64,000 nt of DNA, taken from contig NZ_NUGT01000003.1 in the NCBI RefSeq assembly GCF_002574545.1, positions 28,222 through 92,221 on the forward strand, written 5' to 3'. A model generated the notes under the pieces. It was not told the origin of the DNA, ran no database searches, and saw only the letters and a list, made by a program, of their open reading frames with translations. Source of the DNA: Bacillus sp. AFS055030. Lineage in GTDB: Bacteria > Bacillota > Bacilli > Bacillales > Bacillaceae_G. The translations under genes were made by a program, and so were the position numbers. Position 1 is the stretch's first letter; the number at the start of each line of letters is the position of its first letter. Positions 34,501 to 45,000 of this stretch are shown piece by piece.

Positions 34501-35745
34501 GCAAGTAAGCTAGGTCTTCCAGTCGATCAATCAAACAATTCAGTTGTTACATTTTTTAATAGTTCATGGCCAAAAGCACCAATTTATACAGATAAAAATG
34601 GAAATTACTCTGATAAACTTGTCGTTAGAAAACAAGCGGCACCTTTACAAGTACAGTTTTATGGAATGGATTATGCAAGAAACACTATAGGAAATGCATT
34701 TAATATGTTAAGAGTTGTTTTTGTGGATCACAATTTACCTTATTACTATTTAAAGGCAAATAAACAAATCGTATCAAATGGAGACACAGTCAATTATAGT
34801 GTTCGTTCAAATAATGTTAAAAACTTAAAAACATCTAAAATTACAATACCAGTTGATCCAAACCTTGCTTCAATTGAGAATGTAGTAGTGAATGATGCAG
34901 TTAAGCAGTATGGTGATGCGCAAGTTTCTGTAGCGGCTGTTCAAACAGATCCGTCTAATACGAACTATACAATTACATTTACTTATTTAGGTGACAAAAC
35001 ATTACCAGAAGACTTACAATTATTTAATTTCGACCTTAAAACGGCTAAAAAGTTTACAGATGGACTTTATGGAGGATCTGCATTTAATTGGTTTACAATG
35101 ACAGCTTCAACAATTGATCAATCAAATGTAGAGACTAATAATGTCTACTCATACATGGAAAGTATCAAATATAAACCAACGTATTCAAGATTAGAAGGGA
35201 CAGTACAAGTAGAAGGGGCAATGGATTCCTCAGGTCAACCTATTTACGCTATGAATCTAAGTAAAGTTGGAGCAAATGTAACCGTTACTTCTTATGACGG
35301 CAAAACAACTGCTACTCCTTCAAGTTTAAACAAGAGTGGTCAGTATATCATTGAAGGTCTAAAAGCCGACGTAACTCCTTATACATTAACTGTTGATGTA
35401 CCAGGTCATTTCACTATGAACAAACAAGTTGTATTATCCAATAATGTACGTGGTGAAGTAGTAGGAAAAAGAATTGCCTTTAATTTACCAATCGCAGCAG
35501 CAGGAGATGTAAACAAAGATAATGTGATCGATATTCTAGATGCATTAGCAGTACAAACATATTGGGGTACTAATAAAGCAACTGCAGACTTTAACTTTGA
35601 TAAAGTAGTTGATAAAAAGGATATGGATTATATTGTTGAAAACTTTGGACTAAAAAATCCGACTGTATCAAGTGCGCCAAAAGCAAAAACTGCATATAAA
35701 GGCGTTACATTAGATGATGTATTAACTCAATTAGGATTACAATAA
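31579..35745 (+). CDS. secreted S8 (subtilisin-like) peptidase with cohesin-like and dockerin modules, copy 1
   Basis: From the ATG at 31579 (AGGAGG seven bases upstream; an upstream in-frame TTG at 31471 is unlikely) the protein has 1388 residues. Domains in order: signal peptide (1-~36), I9-type propeptide, S8 catalytic domain with Asp227 (GILDTGIDYNHPDL), His280 (EHGTHVAG), oxyanion Asn375 (AAGNSG) and Ser607 (SGTSMATP), and an inserted PA domain (~435-530). Then come a Fn3-like region, a cohesin-like beta domain (~1060-1190), a CarboxypepD-reg-like domain (~1198-1290) and a type I dockerin with two Ca loops (GDVNKDNVIDILDAL; DFNFDKVVDKKD; ~1309-1360). It is secreted and probably degrades proteins outside the cell. 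Two paralogs follow. Confidence 0.9.
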   Translation: MGKKTEKKFLKSFTVLALTSSFILGSLGEVSNTTKAASPKKVEDILAKLTSEQRAALEQLSTSEQTGLQISSDINLNSTDQTNVIVEFANKPAKVAQIEASVEGKSLTEKEAAKLVDQDHETFAEDVGQVLESGKTKKVDYTINRSYKNAFNGVSMSLPANQIKNLLKSKAVKTVWSNQTFSIDPPKETSQLKADEANVGNYTPYDALDRLHAEGLTGKGIKIGILDTGIDYNHPDLKDAYKGGYDFVNNDNDPMETTYEDWKKSGQAEILSGSAYYTEHGTHVAGIIGGRGKANSEYKTVGAAPESDIYSYKVLGPYGSGTTDAILAGIDRAVKDGMNVINMSLGATLNDPLYATSIAVNNAVLSGVTTVVAAGNSGDQMYTVGSPGTAALALTVGASSIALDIYQYAGVQDGKNYSLRQLARNYKDDLTTLKGKTYQLVDVGLANPADFNGKDLNGKIAFIKRGSIALIDKIKNAKAAGAAGVLMYNDETNKEEGAIQSFLGESVDAIPAFSVSNGDGNTILAAIKAGKTDFSFGDFTKLKTASDELAQFSSRGPSRVNYDIKPEVTAPGVSILSTVPFYVNDKNVDGSKPEDYKYAYERLSGTSMATPYVAGVSALLLQSNKDLKPEDIKSILMNTADPLSKAYSVFEAGSGRVDAFEAIHSNVELEVVDKTPTIINGQQKSIQELTGGMSFGSFGFDDQDIADSRTVTLKNRSEKAKTFSVDVKFQTGLRGSLDAAKNNVTLTGPTSVKLNGIGQKSIKFKLNIPKTANKGTYEGYITFTNTKDATETYQIPFGGRVINEGIDSVDALPMFSTDTAWPENAWPFESFTFSLKSHMKTLDVILQNAITGEDLGLLGSLSPILLNENQTYYVTKGFTGTYYPFTGDSKNPISYQPEFAQPGRYKIKMVGSNEHGKTFTKSSEFIYDQGAPTMTSSFDSLDQKVIETNDSQFDSNGQFLYDFNINLNDSETEEASKLGLPVDQSNNSVVTFFNSSWPKAPIYTDKNGNYSDKLVVRKQAAPLQVQFYGMDYARNTIGNAFNMLRVVFVDHNLPYYYLKANKQIVSNGDTVNYSVRSNNVKNLKTSKITIPVDPNLASIENVVVNDAVKQYGDAQVSVAAVQTDPSNTNYTITFTYLGDKTLPEDLQLFNFDLKTAKKFTDGLYGGSAFNWFTMTASTIDQSNVETNNVYSYMESIKYKPTYSRLEGTVQVEGAMDSSGQPIYAMNLSKVGANVTVTSYDGKTTATPSSLNKSGQYIIEGLKADVTPYTLTVDVPGHFTMNKQVVLSNNVRGEVVGKRIAFNLPIAAAGDVNKDNVIDILDALAVQTYWGTNKATADFNFDKVVDKKDMDYIVENFGLKNPTVSSAPKAKTAYKGVTLDDVLTQLGLQ

Positions 35746-35749
35746 TCAT

Positions 35750-35786
35750 AGAAAAAGAGAAGTCGTTTATCGACTTCTCTTTTTCT
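35750..35786 (+). terminator. intrinsic terminator
   Basis: A perfect 16-bp stem (agaaaaagagaagtcg and its complement, loop of five). It ends the first subtilase gene. Confidence 0.85.
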
Positions 35787-35959
35787 ATTCTTGGCTAATT
35801 GTAAGATCGCTAGGATTCTCAACTAAAAAGTATATAAGAAATTTCAGGAGATTTTTATAGTATAAGAATTTCTTATTTAGTTATCAATATTTCGAATTTC
35901 ATTAGAATATTCTGATTATGTATACTGTATATAACAAATGGGGAAGGAGTTCGAATAGG

Positions 35960-36017
35960 GTCGAAATTTGATAAATTATCCGTATCTAGAGCACATCTTG
36001 TAATAGGACCTGATTGA
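35960..36017 (+). promoter_or_regulatory. shared subtilase promoter element, diverged copy 2
   Basis: GTCGAAA (35960-35966) is followed by GGACCTGATTGA (36006-36017), which resembles the ACCCRATTGA part of the other two copies. The spacing is about four bases shorter and the distance to the start codon is 204 bp. Confidence 0.4.
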
Positions 36018-36220
36018 ATTCTATCAAAATATTATACTTTGTTTTCGGGATAACTGGATAAATGGGGAAGAAGTATTAATAGAAAAAAATTGTAAAAAAA
36101 AAAAATTAGAGTAAGAAAATACAGCTATGGAAATAAATTAAAAGGGGTGTTGTGTTTAACAGAGGCTTAGAGTAGTAAAAACAAACAATACAAACAACAA
36201 TGGATGAGGAGAACTAGAGA

Positions 36221-39200
36221 ATGAAGAAAAAGCAAACAAGCAAACTGCTAGTAGGCGCACTAACTGCTAGTTTCGTATTTTCACAAACTCAAATGCTTAA
36301 TGTATTTGCACAAGGCCCAACTAAATTAGATAGTGCTGTAGAAAACCTTAAATCTAATGTAGAAAGCAAATTGAATCTAACAGCAGAACAACGTCAAGCT
36401 CTTAAGAACATTGACAAGTTCAATGCACGAGGACTTCATTTAACGGACGACGTGGACTTAGATAGTTCAAAAACTGTATCAGTTATCGTTGAGTTCAACA
36501 ACAAACCAAAGAAAGTCGCTATGCTTGAAGCGGCTGTAAATGGACAAGCCCTATCTTCTTCAAAAGCACAAAGCGATGTAGACAACGACCATGCAACATT
36601 TAAAACTGATTTAGAAAATACATTTACATCAAAATCAGACGGAACATACAAAGTGAAACGTGAATTCAAAACTGCATTCAACGGGGTATCATTACAAGTT
36701 CCTGCAAATAAACTACAAGAGTTAGTACAATCAGGAGCTGTTAAAGCAATCTATAGTAACCAAACTGTACAGTTAGACGAGCCTAAGTCTCCTAAGTCAG
36801 AATCACTTAATACTGAAGGAAGCACACATGGAATGGCAGCTGAGCGTTCTTACCTTAAAATAGACCAACTTCACAAAGAAGGGTTTACTGGTAAAGGCGT
36901 TAAAGTCGGTATCCTTGATACAGGAATTGACTACAATCACCCTGACTTAAAAGACGCATACAAAGGTGGTTATGACTTTGTTGATAATGACAATGACCCA
37001 ATGGAAACAACATACGCTGATTGGGTAAAAGCTGGTAAACCACTTATTAATGGTGGTGTTGATCCATACTACACTGAACACGGAACTCACGTAGCGGGTA
37101 CAATTGCAGGTCGTGCAAAAGCTGACAATAACCTTTCGACTCTAGGGGTTGCTCCTGACGCTGATATCTATGCTTATCGTGTACTTGGCCCAGGCGGTGG
37201 CGGTACGTTTGAAGGGATTATCGCTGGTATTGATCGAGCTGTTCAAGATGGCATGGATGTTATCAACCTATCTTTAGGTGCAGTTTACAATGATCCATTA
37301 ACACCTCAAAGTATGGTACTTAACTATGCTGTATTAAGCGGTGTAACATCTATCGTTGCAGCAGGTAACTCTGGCGATGCAATGTACACAGTAGGAAATC
37401 CTGGTAATGCAGCTTTAGCATTAACAGTAGGTGCAAGTGATGTCCCAACAGCGATTCCAACAATGAAAGGTCACGATGACACTTTAAATTTCGATACGCA
37501 ATTATTAGCAAGAGGATTCGATGACAATATTGCATCATTAGCAAATAAGACATATCAAATTGTACGTATTCCTGGATTTGGTGAATCTTACAACTATACT
37601 AACTTAGATGTTACTGGCAAAGTAGTTCTAGTTGCTCGTGGTTCAACTACAATCAATGATAAAATCTTACAAGCTAAATTAAAAGGTGCAGCGGCAATCC
37701 TGATCTACAACAATGACACAACTGGTTATATGCCATTCTATTTAGCAGAAGGTACAGACTTTATCCCTGCATTTAACTTAACAAATGCTGATGGTCTTGC
37801 ATTACAATCTAAAATCTTAAGCGGTAAAACAGAATTTACTTTTAGCGACTTAGCTCAAATCACAACAAAAGGTGATGAGTTAGCAGCATTCAGTTCTCGT
37901 GGACCATCTCGAGTAACGTATGATATCAAACCAGAAGTTACAGCTCCAGGTGTAAGCGTACTATCAACTGTTCCTGGCTTTATTCATAGCCCAGATAATC
38001 CATCTGACTATAAATATGCATATGATCATATGTCAGGAACATCAATGGCAACTCCATTTGTAGCAGGTGTCGCGGCATTATTAAAAGGAGCTAATCCTAA
38101 CTTACAACCAGAAGATATCAAAGCACTTTTAATGAATACAGCTGATCCATTAAGCAAGACATACTCTGTATATGAAGTTGGTGCAGGTCGAGTTGATCCA
38201 ATGCAAGCCTTACACACTTCGACTGAAATCAAAGTAAAAGATAAAACACCACTTATAATTAACGGAAAATTAAAAAACTATAAAGAAATAACAAGTTCTT
38301 TAAGTTTTGGTAATGTTGCTTATACGGGCAAAGATTTGGTAAATTCTCGTGCAGTAACAATTGAGAACAACAGTTTAACACCAAAAACGTTTGATGTGAA
38401 AGTGTCATATCAAACAGACGCAAGAGGTTCTAAAGATGCAACGAAAAATGGTGTATCTGTAGACTTTGACAACTCATTTAAAGTACCTGCATACGGTAAA
38501 GTAACGAAGGATGCAATCTTAACAATTCCAAAAAAAGCTGAAAAAGGAATCTATGAAGGGTATGTAACGTACACAAATCATAGTAATCCATCTGAAACAT
38601 ATCGTGTTCCGTTCGGAGTTCATTATGTTGAAGAAGGAATTAAAAATGTTACTCTTTCTCGTCACTCGCTTACGAATGACCGAAATGCATTAGCAAGCAT
38701 GATTATGGATCCATCTATTAATGCAACAATAACATTAAATTCTCATATGAGATATTTATACTCAATTCTTTCTGATGCAAAAACTGGTGAAGATTTAGGT
38801 ATGGCGAATTCATTCGATGGAATGAATTTCCAAGAAGGGAAACCAACTTTATTCAATCCGTTCTCAGGATTCTACTATCCGTATGCTGATAGCACTCACA
38901 AAACTATTAAGAGAGTGGGAACTTTACCTAGAGAAGGTCATTACAAACTGAAAATCGTTGGCGTAAATGATGATGGTCAAGAATTTGTTAATTCACAAGA
39001 TTTATTCATTGATAACACAGCTCCTGATCATTTCGATGTGAAAGTACCAGGTGAAAAAGAAGGAAGCCCATTCGTTGAATTCAAGAAAGGTGAAACAACA
39101 ATTCCAGTTACAGCCTCTTTGCATGACCAAATGGTTGATCAGATGAAAGCAGTTGGTATCGATATTAATCAAGGTACAAATGGAATGCCTTATTCTTGGA

Positions 39201-40384
39201 ACAGCAATAAAATCACTGGAACGCTAAAATTAGATGAAAACGGAAATGGTGCAGACCAAATTGCATTAACTTCACCATTCACTCAAACAATCTTTGTTGG
39301 TGGAGACCAAGCAACAAATGCGAACGCACAAAAAGTGTACTACTTTGTTCAAGATGATTATGCTTATGTATACGGTAACCCACAAGGACCAACTCGATAT
39401 AATCAAATGATTACGCATTATGGAGATACAAGAACCGTTACGCTTACAGCTAATAATGTAAGCAAAGTAAAAGAAGCTAAATATAATTTAACTGCAGACT
39501 CGGTTGATACAAACATCGTGGACCTTAAATTAACTCCTGAAGCGAAAGCGTTAGGTGGTGTATTAACAACTACAACAACACCTGGAAGTAATACAAATGT
39601 TAATACTAGTGTTACTGTTACATTCGACGGAACAAAAGAAGTAACAGGAGACATTCCAATGGTTGATGTAACATTTAAAATCCAAGAACCACAAGTGGTT
39701 AAAAGAAATTCAAGCTTAAAATTTAATGGTTCACCACAATTTAAAAATGTTGATGGTGTTGTAACAAAACCTTTAGGTGTGATGGCAACGATTGTTATCT
39801 TACCGAAGTTCTCGTCAATGGGTGGATATGTCTATGCTCAAGGATTGTTAAATGCTGATGGGACATTCAATGACAGCTCTACTAGAGATTACACAGCAAT
39901 GGGCATCAAGACATACGTTCAAGATAAAGACGGCAAAACTTACGCTGGAACAATGGCTAAGAACGGTCAATATCTTGTAAGCGGACTACCACTTACTCAT
40001 GACGACATGGCAATTGTCTTTGATGTTCCTGGACACTTTACAACATACACTAATTTCCATGGCGCGTATGGAAACCTTGGTAATGAAGATTACGGAGTTG
40101 CTGCTTATATTGGTTCTGACGTTTATACAGCAGTAGGCGGTGACGTTAATAAAGACAACGTAATTGATATCCTAGATGCGCTTCAAATACAAACGTACTG
40201 GGGAACAAACAAGCGTAGTACAGACATCAACTGTGACGGCACAACAGATGTAAATGACTTTGCATATGTTTACTACAATTTTGGAATGGGTAACCCAACA
40301 AATCCAATTCAAAATCCAAAAGCTAAGAAAACTTATAAAGGTCAAACGTTAGACAGCATCATCGTAGAATTAGGTTTAAATTAA
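36221..40384 (+). CDS. secreted S8 peptidase with cohesin-like and dockerin modules, copy 2
   Basis: This 1387-residue paralog of the neighbouring subtilases has a signal peptide (~1-30, ending at NVFAQG), an I9 propeptide, catalytic Asp233, His287, Asn383 and Ser608 (SGTSMATPFVAG), and an inserted PA domain (KVVLVARGSTTINDKILQAK). The cohesin-like segment lies at about 1060-1170 (TVTLTANNVSKVKEAKYNLT; then GDIPMVDVTFKI) and the dockerin at about 1305-1358 (GDVNKDNVIDILDALQIQTY; DINCDGTTDVNDFAYV). Its N-terminal signal sequence is unlike the other two copies, while the mature part is similar, which suggests an older duplication. It has its own promoter and terminator. Confidence 0.9.
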   Translation: MKKKQTSKLLVGALTASFVFSQTQMLNVFAQGPTKLDSAVENLKSNVESKLNLTAEQRQALKNIDKFNARGLHLTDDVDLDSSKTVSVIVEFNNKPKKVAMLEAAVNGQALSSSKAQSDVDNDHATFKTDLENTFTSKSDGTYKVKREFKTAFNGVSLQVPANKLQELVQSGAVKAIYSNQTVQLDEPKSPKSESLNTEGSTHGMAAERSYLKIDQLHKEGFTGKGVKVGILDTGIDYNHPDLKDAYKGGYDFVDNDNDPMETTYADWVKAGKPLINGGVDPYYTEHGTHVAGTIAGRAKADNNLSTLGVAPDADIYAYRVLGPGGGGTFEGIIAGIDRAVQDGMDVINLSLGAVYNDPLTPQSMVLNYAVLSGVTSIVAAGNSGDAMYTVGNPGNAALALTVGASDVPTAIPTMKGHDDTLNFDTQLLARGFDDNIASLANKTYQIVRIPGFGESYNYTNLDVTGKVVLVARGSTTINDKILQAKLKGAAAILIYNNDTTGYMPFYLAEGTDFIPAFNLTNADGLALQSKILSGKTEFTFSDLAQITTKGDELAAFSSRGPSRVTYDIKPEVTAPGVSVLSTVPGFIHSPDNPSDYKYAYDHMSGTSMATPFVAGVAALLKGANPNLQPEDIKALLMNTADPLSKTYSVYEVGAGRVDPMQALHTSTEIKVKDKTPLIINGKLKNYKEITSSLSFGNVAYTGKDLVNSRAVTIENNSLTPKTFDVKVSYQTDARGSKDATKNGVSVDFDNSFKVPAYGKVTKDAILTIPKKAEKGIYEGYVTYTNHSNPSETYRVPFGVHYVEEGIKNVTLSRHSLTNDRNALASMIMDPSINATITLNSHMRYLYSILSDAKTGEDLGMANSFDGMNFQEGKPTLFNPFSGFYYPYADSTHKTIKRVGTLPREGHYKLKIVGVNDDGQEFVNSQDLFIDNTAPDHFDVKVPGEKEGSPFVEFKKGETTIPVTASLHDQMVDQMKAVGIDINQGTNGMPYSWNSNKITGTLKLDENGNGADQIALTSPFTQTIFVGGDQATNANAQKVYYFVQDDYAYVYGNPQGPTRYNQMITHYGDTRTVTLTANNVSKVKEAKYNLTADSVDTNIVDLKLTPEAKALGGVLTTTTTPGSNTNVNTSVTVTFDGTKEVTGDIPMVDVTFKIQEPQVVKRNSSLKFNGSPQFKNVDGVVTKPLGVMATIVILPKFSSMGGYVYAQGLLNADGTFNDSSTRDYTAMGIKTYVQDKDGKTYAGTMAKNGQYLVSGLPLTHDDMAIVFDVPGHFTTYTNFHGAYGNLGNEDYGVAAYIGSDVYTAVGGDVNKDNVIDILDALQIQTYWGTNKRSTDINCDGTTDVNDFAYVYYNFGMGNPTNPIQNPKAKKTYKGQTLDSIIVELGLN

Positions 40385-40392
40385 TTTAACTG

Positions 40393-40438
40393 GTAACCTA
40401 AACAGCTTCAGAGTTGTTTAGGTTACTCTCCATTTTTT
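40393..40438 (+). terminator. intrinsic terminator
   Basis: The 11-bp stem gtaacctaaac / gtttaggttac is followed by a T-rich tract. It ends the second subtilase gene. Confidence 0.8.
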
Positions 40439-40537
40439 AACGAATGGCTAATAAGTATTGGTCAAATTATATCAGCACAATCTAGAGAATAGTAAACCCT
40501 GATAAAATATATTTTTAGAACTTTGTCTTCACGATGT

Positions 40538-40575
40538 AAGCCTGTTCTCAATACGCGAGAACAGGCTTTTTAATT
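40538..40575 (+). terminator. second terminator after subtilase 2
   Basis: The perfect stem aagcctgttctc / gagaacaggctt is followed by T-runs. About 100 bp separate it from the first terminator; an unannotated short transcript could lie between them. Confidence 0.75.
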
Positions 40576-40667
40576 TTTTATACCTAACATTTTGTATAAT
40601 GTTAAGTACCTAATATAGAAAAATATAGTTTGTAGTATACTAATAGCGTTGATAGAAGGAGAAGAAG

Positions 40668-41564
40668 ATGAATATCGAAAAATTAGTATATCTTATCGAA
40701 GTCGCCAAAACAGGTTCCTTTTCGATTGCATCACAAAATCTTTTTGTAAGTCAGTCTGCCATTAGTCAATCGATTATTAGTATCGAAAAGAAATTTGGTA
40801 TAAAATTGTTCGAGCGTAAAAGAGGTAATCGTGCGATTCTAACGAGTGATGGAGAAGAAATTATTACGAATGTGAAAGAGATTTTTATAAAATATCAAGA
40901 ACTTATCGAAAAAGTACAAATGATTAATAATAATGTGACTGGTAAGTTAAAAATATCTACCACACCAGGTTTTTTTGCAGTCCTTTTAAACCCAATTTCA
41001 TCGATCAGAGATGACTATCCTAAAATCAATATCGAGATTTTTCAAAAGCCTGGACAGGATATTATTGAAGATATTTTAGAAGAACGAAGTGATATAGGCG
41101 TGTTACCATTTATAAAACATTTACTTGAAAATGATGATCGCCTAGTCTATCATAATTTATTTGAAGCAAAAATGAAATTAATGGTAAATAAAAACTCTCC
41201 ATTAGCAGAAAAAACAGTTGTTACACCGCAACAAATCGTCAATGAAACAATGATTACCTATGATGGGGAATTCATTCATTGGTTTAAAAAACTTTTCTAT
41301 AGTGAGTTTGGCATAATGAATGAGTTATTTACCACTACTAATACTGATACATTAAAAAAAGCGGTCGAGGAAAACTTAGGTGTGTCATTTGTACCTGCCT
41401 TCAATGGGGTTAATTACAATTTGAGTGATGATGTTATATTACTCGATATTGTAGATTACGATGCTGTCAATCTTCAATATGTATGGATCATGTCTAGTAA
41501 AAAGCATTGTTCAAGTATGATAACTGATTATATATTGAAATTAAAGGAAGAATTAAATTCTTAA
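40668..41564 (+). CDS. LysR family transcriptional regulator
   Basis: This 298-residue LysR protein has an N-terminal HTH (GSFSIASQNLFVSQSAISQS) and an effector domain. It is a clear paralog of the regulator at 28766-29668 and shares the C-terminal ILLDIVDYDAVN motif. The gene sits between the second and third subtilase genes, with a terminator on either side, so it is its own unit. Whether it controls the proteases is not shown. Confidence 0.88.
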   Translation: MNIEKLVYLIEVAKTGSFSIASQNLFVSQSAISQSIISIEKKFGIKLFERKRGNRAILTSDGEEIITNVKEIFIKYQELIEKVQMINNNVTGKLKISTTPGFFAVLLNPISSIRDDYPKINIEIFQKPGQDIIEDILEERSDIGVLPFIKHLLENDDRLVYHNLFEAKMKLMVNKNSPLAEKTVVTPQQIVNETMITYDGEFIHWFKKLFYSEFGIMNELFTTTNTDTLKKAVEENLGVSFVPAFNGVNYNLSDDVILLDIVDYDAVNLQYVWIMSSKKHCSSMITDYILKLKEELNS

Positions 41565-41568
41565 GGAG

Positions 41569-41618
41569 AAGGGGCTGTCCTATAAGTTAGAGTAACTAGC
41601 TTATGGGTGGCCCTTTTT
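41569..41618 (+). terminator. intrinsic terminator
   Basis: A long imperfect stem (aaggggctgtcctataagtt with its partner ending in ggcccttttt). The left arm resembles the IS-end-like terminators elsewhere in the window. Confidence 0.75.
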
Positions 41619-41831
41619 AATTTTAAACTGTTTTAAGAATAGCACACTGTTTCTTAAAATATATTCAAAATGACATAGTAGTATTTAATATAGATCGGCA
41701 GCATTCGATGGATCGTTGAATTGGTTGTGGTTTTAACAAATAGTTTTTTTGTTTTTGAGAGATGTAATTCATAAAATATAAGAAAAACTTATAAAGTTAT
41801 TAGAAGTTTATAAACTTTACGCTCGAATATT

Positions 41832-41893
41832 GTCGAAATAGATCGTTTTAGTGGGTAAACATTGGATTAATCTACTACATATAACCCGATTGA
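41832..41893 (+). promoter_or_regulatory. shared subtilase promoter element, copy 3
   Basis: GTCGAAA (41832-41838) and TATAACCCGATTGA (41880-41893) have the same 48-base register and the same 154-bp distance to the start as copy 1 at 31364-31425. Confidence 0.55.
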
Positions 41894-42046
41894 GTATTTT
41901 TGGAATATTTATAATAATTAGATTAAGGAAGTGGAAATGAAGAGCGATGAATGAACGAATTTAAAGACTTATAGTATTTTAGATTCAAAATTCCTCTACT
42001 ATTCTAACATCATTTTCTGTGTATCTTACTACAATGGGGGAAGAGT

Positions 42047-45000
42047 ATGTTAAAGAGAACGAGTAAAAGTAAAATTGCAAAAAGTCTTACTGTAGCTGCT
42101 TTATCAACAAGTTTTATTTTAGGTTCTTTGGGCCACGTATCAAATGTAACAAAGGCAGAGAATGCTTCAACTGCGGAATCCATTTTAGCTAAATTAACTC
42201 CACAGCAAAGAGAGGCGTTACAAAAGATTTCAACAACTGATCAATCAGGACTTTTTCTTGAATCAAAAGTGAATCTAAACAGTGCAGAAACTGTTTCAGT
42301 AATCGTTTCTTTCAAACAGAAGCCTAAGAAGATTGCTATAATAGAAGCGGCATTAAAAGGACAAGCTTTATCGGGTGAAAAAGCAGCAAGTAATGCAAAT
42401 GCAGATCATGTAAAGTTTAAATCAGATTTAGGTTCATTATTTAAATCGAAATCTGATGGTGTTTATAAAATCAAACGCGAATATAAACATGCATTTAACG
42501 GGGTAGCGTTAGAAGTCCCTGCAAATAAACTAAATGATTTAATGAAATCAACAGCTGTACAAGCGATTTATAGCGATGTAACAGTGAAATCGGAGCTTCC
42601 AGTTGAAGGGAAAGATTCCTCTACAAGTTCAACAGGTAAAGGAATGGCAGATGAGCGTTCTTACTTACAAATTGATAAATTACATCAAGAAGGCTATACA
42701 GGAAAAGGAGTAAAGGTAGCTGTACTTGATACAGGTGTTGATTATAATCATCCTGATCTTAAAGGAGCGTTTAAAGGGGGTTATGATTTTGTAAGTAATG
42801 ATAATGACCCGATGGAAACAACACTTGATGATTGGGTAAAAGCTGGTAAACCTGGAGGCACTTCAGGTGCAGCAAATTATATAACAGAACATGGAACACA
42901 TGTATCCGGAACAATTGTAGGGCAAGGAAAAAATGAAAGTGAAGATGCAACAACCGGTATTGCTCCCGATGCTGATTTATATGTGTACCGTGTATTAGGA
43001 CCAGGTGGAAGTGGAACAACGGATAATATCATCGCAGGTATTGATCAAGCAGTTGCAGATGGAATGGACGTTATGAATCTATCATTAGGAGCTAACTATA
43101 ATAATCCTTTAATTCCGGAAAGTATTGCGATTAATAATGCAGTATTAAATGGAGTAACTGCAGTAGTTGCAGCTGGTAATGCTGGAAATAAGATGTATAC
43201 ACTAGGATCACCTGGAACAGCAGCTTTAGCATTAACAGTAGGAGCTAGCAGTGTTCCAATTACGACACTTGGAGGAAAAGGTGCGATTGATAATGTAACT
43301 GCTTCTTTACTTTTAATGGCCAAAGGCGCTGGGGATGACATTTCAAAATTAAAAGGTGTAACGAATTCGGTTGTAGATGTAAATCTTGGAGAAGCATACT
43401 CGGGTAAAGATGTTAAAGGTAAAATTGTTCTAATGAGTCGCGGAACTTATACATTAGATTCTAAAATTGCGGTTGCTAAATCACAGGGCGCTGCAGCAGT
43501 TCTTATGTATAATGACAACCCATCTGAAGGACAAATTCCAACATTCTTAGGCGATGGTGTAAACTTCATTCCAACGTTCTCTTTATCTAACGCAGATGGA
43601 CTTGCGTTAAAACAAAAGTTACAATCAGGAGCTGTTAACTTTACGTTTACTGACATAGATGAAGCGAAAACTCAAGGCGATACATTAGCAGATTTTAGTT
43701 CAAGAGGACCAGCAAGATTAACTTATGATATTAAACCGGAAATTACAGCTCCTGGTGTAAGTGTATTATCAACAGTACCAGGATTTATCAACAGTCCGAA
43801 TAATCCAACTGATTATAAAAACGCATATCAACGTATGTCGGGTACATCAATGGCTACTCCATTTACAAGCGGTGTTGCAGCATTATTAAAACAAGCTAAT
43901 CATAATTTGCAACCAGCAGATATTAAAGCGATTTTAATGAATACTGCAGATTCTTTAAGCAAACCATATAGCGTGTTTGAACAAGGTGCAGGAAGAATTG
44001 ACCCATATAATGCAATCCACTCAACAATTGAAATTAAAGTACAAGAAAAAACACCAATGATTGTTAACGGAAGAGAAAAACAAATCAATGAAGAAACAGG
44101 GGCACTTAGCTTCGGTAATGTATCATTTAATGGAACTGATTATTCAGACGACCGTTCAGTTACTTTAATGAACAGAGGCGAAAAGACGAAAACTTTTGAT
44201 GTGAAAGTTAATTTCCAATCAAACCTACGTGGTTCTAAGGATGCAGCAGCAAATGGAGTAACTGTTCAAACCTCTTCATTTGTTACAATAAAAGGAATTA
44301 GTCAAAAGAAGACGGCTATTACATTAAATATTCCAAAGACAGCTGAAAAAGGAATTTATGAGGGATATGTGGTTTATACAAACAGAGATAATCCTTCTGA
44401 AACATATCGAATTCCTTTTGGCGTACATTATGTAGAAAAAGGATTCCAAAGTATGAGTCTTACACGCCAGTCGTACTCAACTGACCGTAATAATTTAAAT
44501 AACGGATTATTTTATCCATACTTGCTAGCTAATTTCTCACTAAAATCACATATGAAATCAATCGATGTCGTATTGACTGATGCAGTGACAGGTCAAGATT
44601 TAGGCGTAATGAATTCATACGATGGTGTCGCTTATGATGAAGGTACAGAGTACCAAATCGCAGCTACTGTAGGGGCGTATTATCCTTTTACAAATGACCC
44701 AACAAACCCGGTGAGCAAAAAGCCTCTATTACCAAAAGAAGGTTTATACAAAATTAAATTAATTGGATATGATGATGATGGTAAATCATATACAATCGCC
44801 CAAGATTTTTTAGTAGATAATACAATGCCAAATAAGTTTGATATTCAAGTTGACGGTGAGAAAGAAGGTAATCCATTTATAGAGTATAAGGCAGATCAAA
44901 CGTCGGTACCATTTACTGCACAAATTAATGATAAATCAGTTGACCTAATGAAAGCAGCAGGTATGAAAGCTGATCAGTCTCAAAACATTATCGCTTATTA

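Larger units (their letters stand above)
35746..36220. other. intergenic region of about 475 bp before the second subtilase
   Basis: It holds the terminator of the first subtilase gene and the long leader of the second, with the promoter-like motifs at 35960-36017. I see no other feature. Confidence 0.5.
41565..42046. other. intergenic region of about 480 bp before the third subtilase
   Basis: It holds the LysR terminator and the promoter element of the third subtilase. The sequence in between is AT-rich without recognisable genes. Confidence 0.5.
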
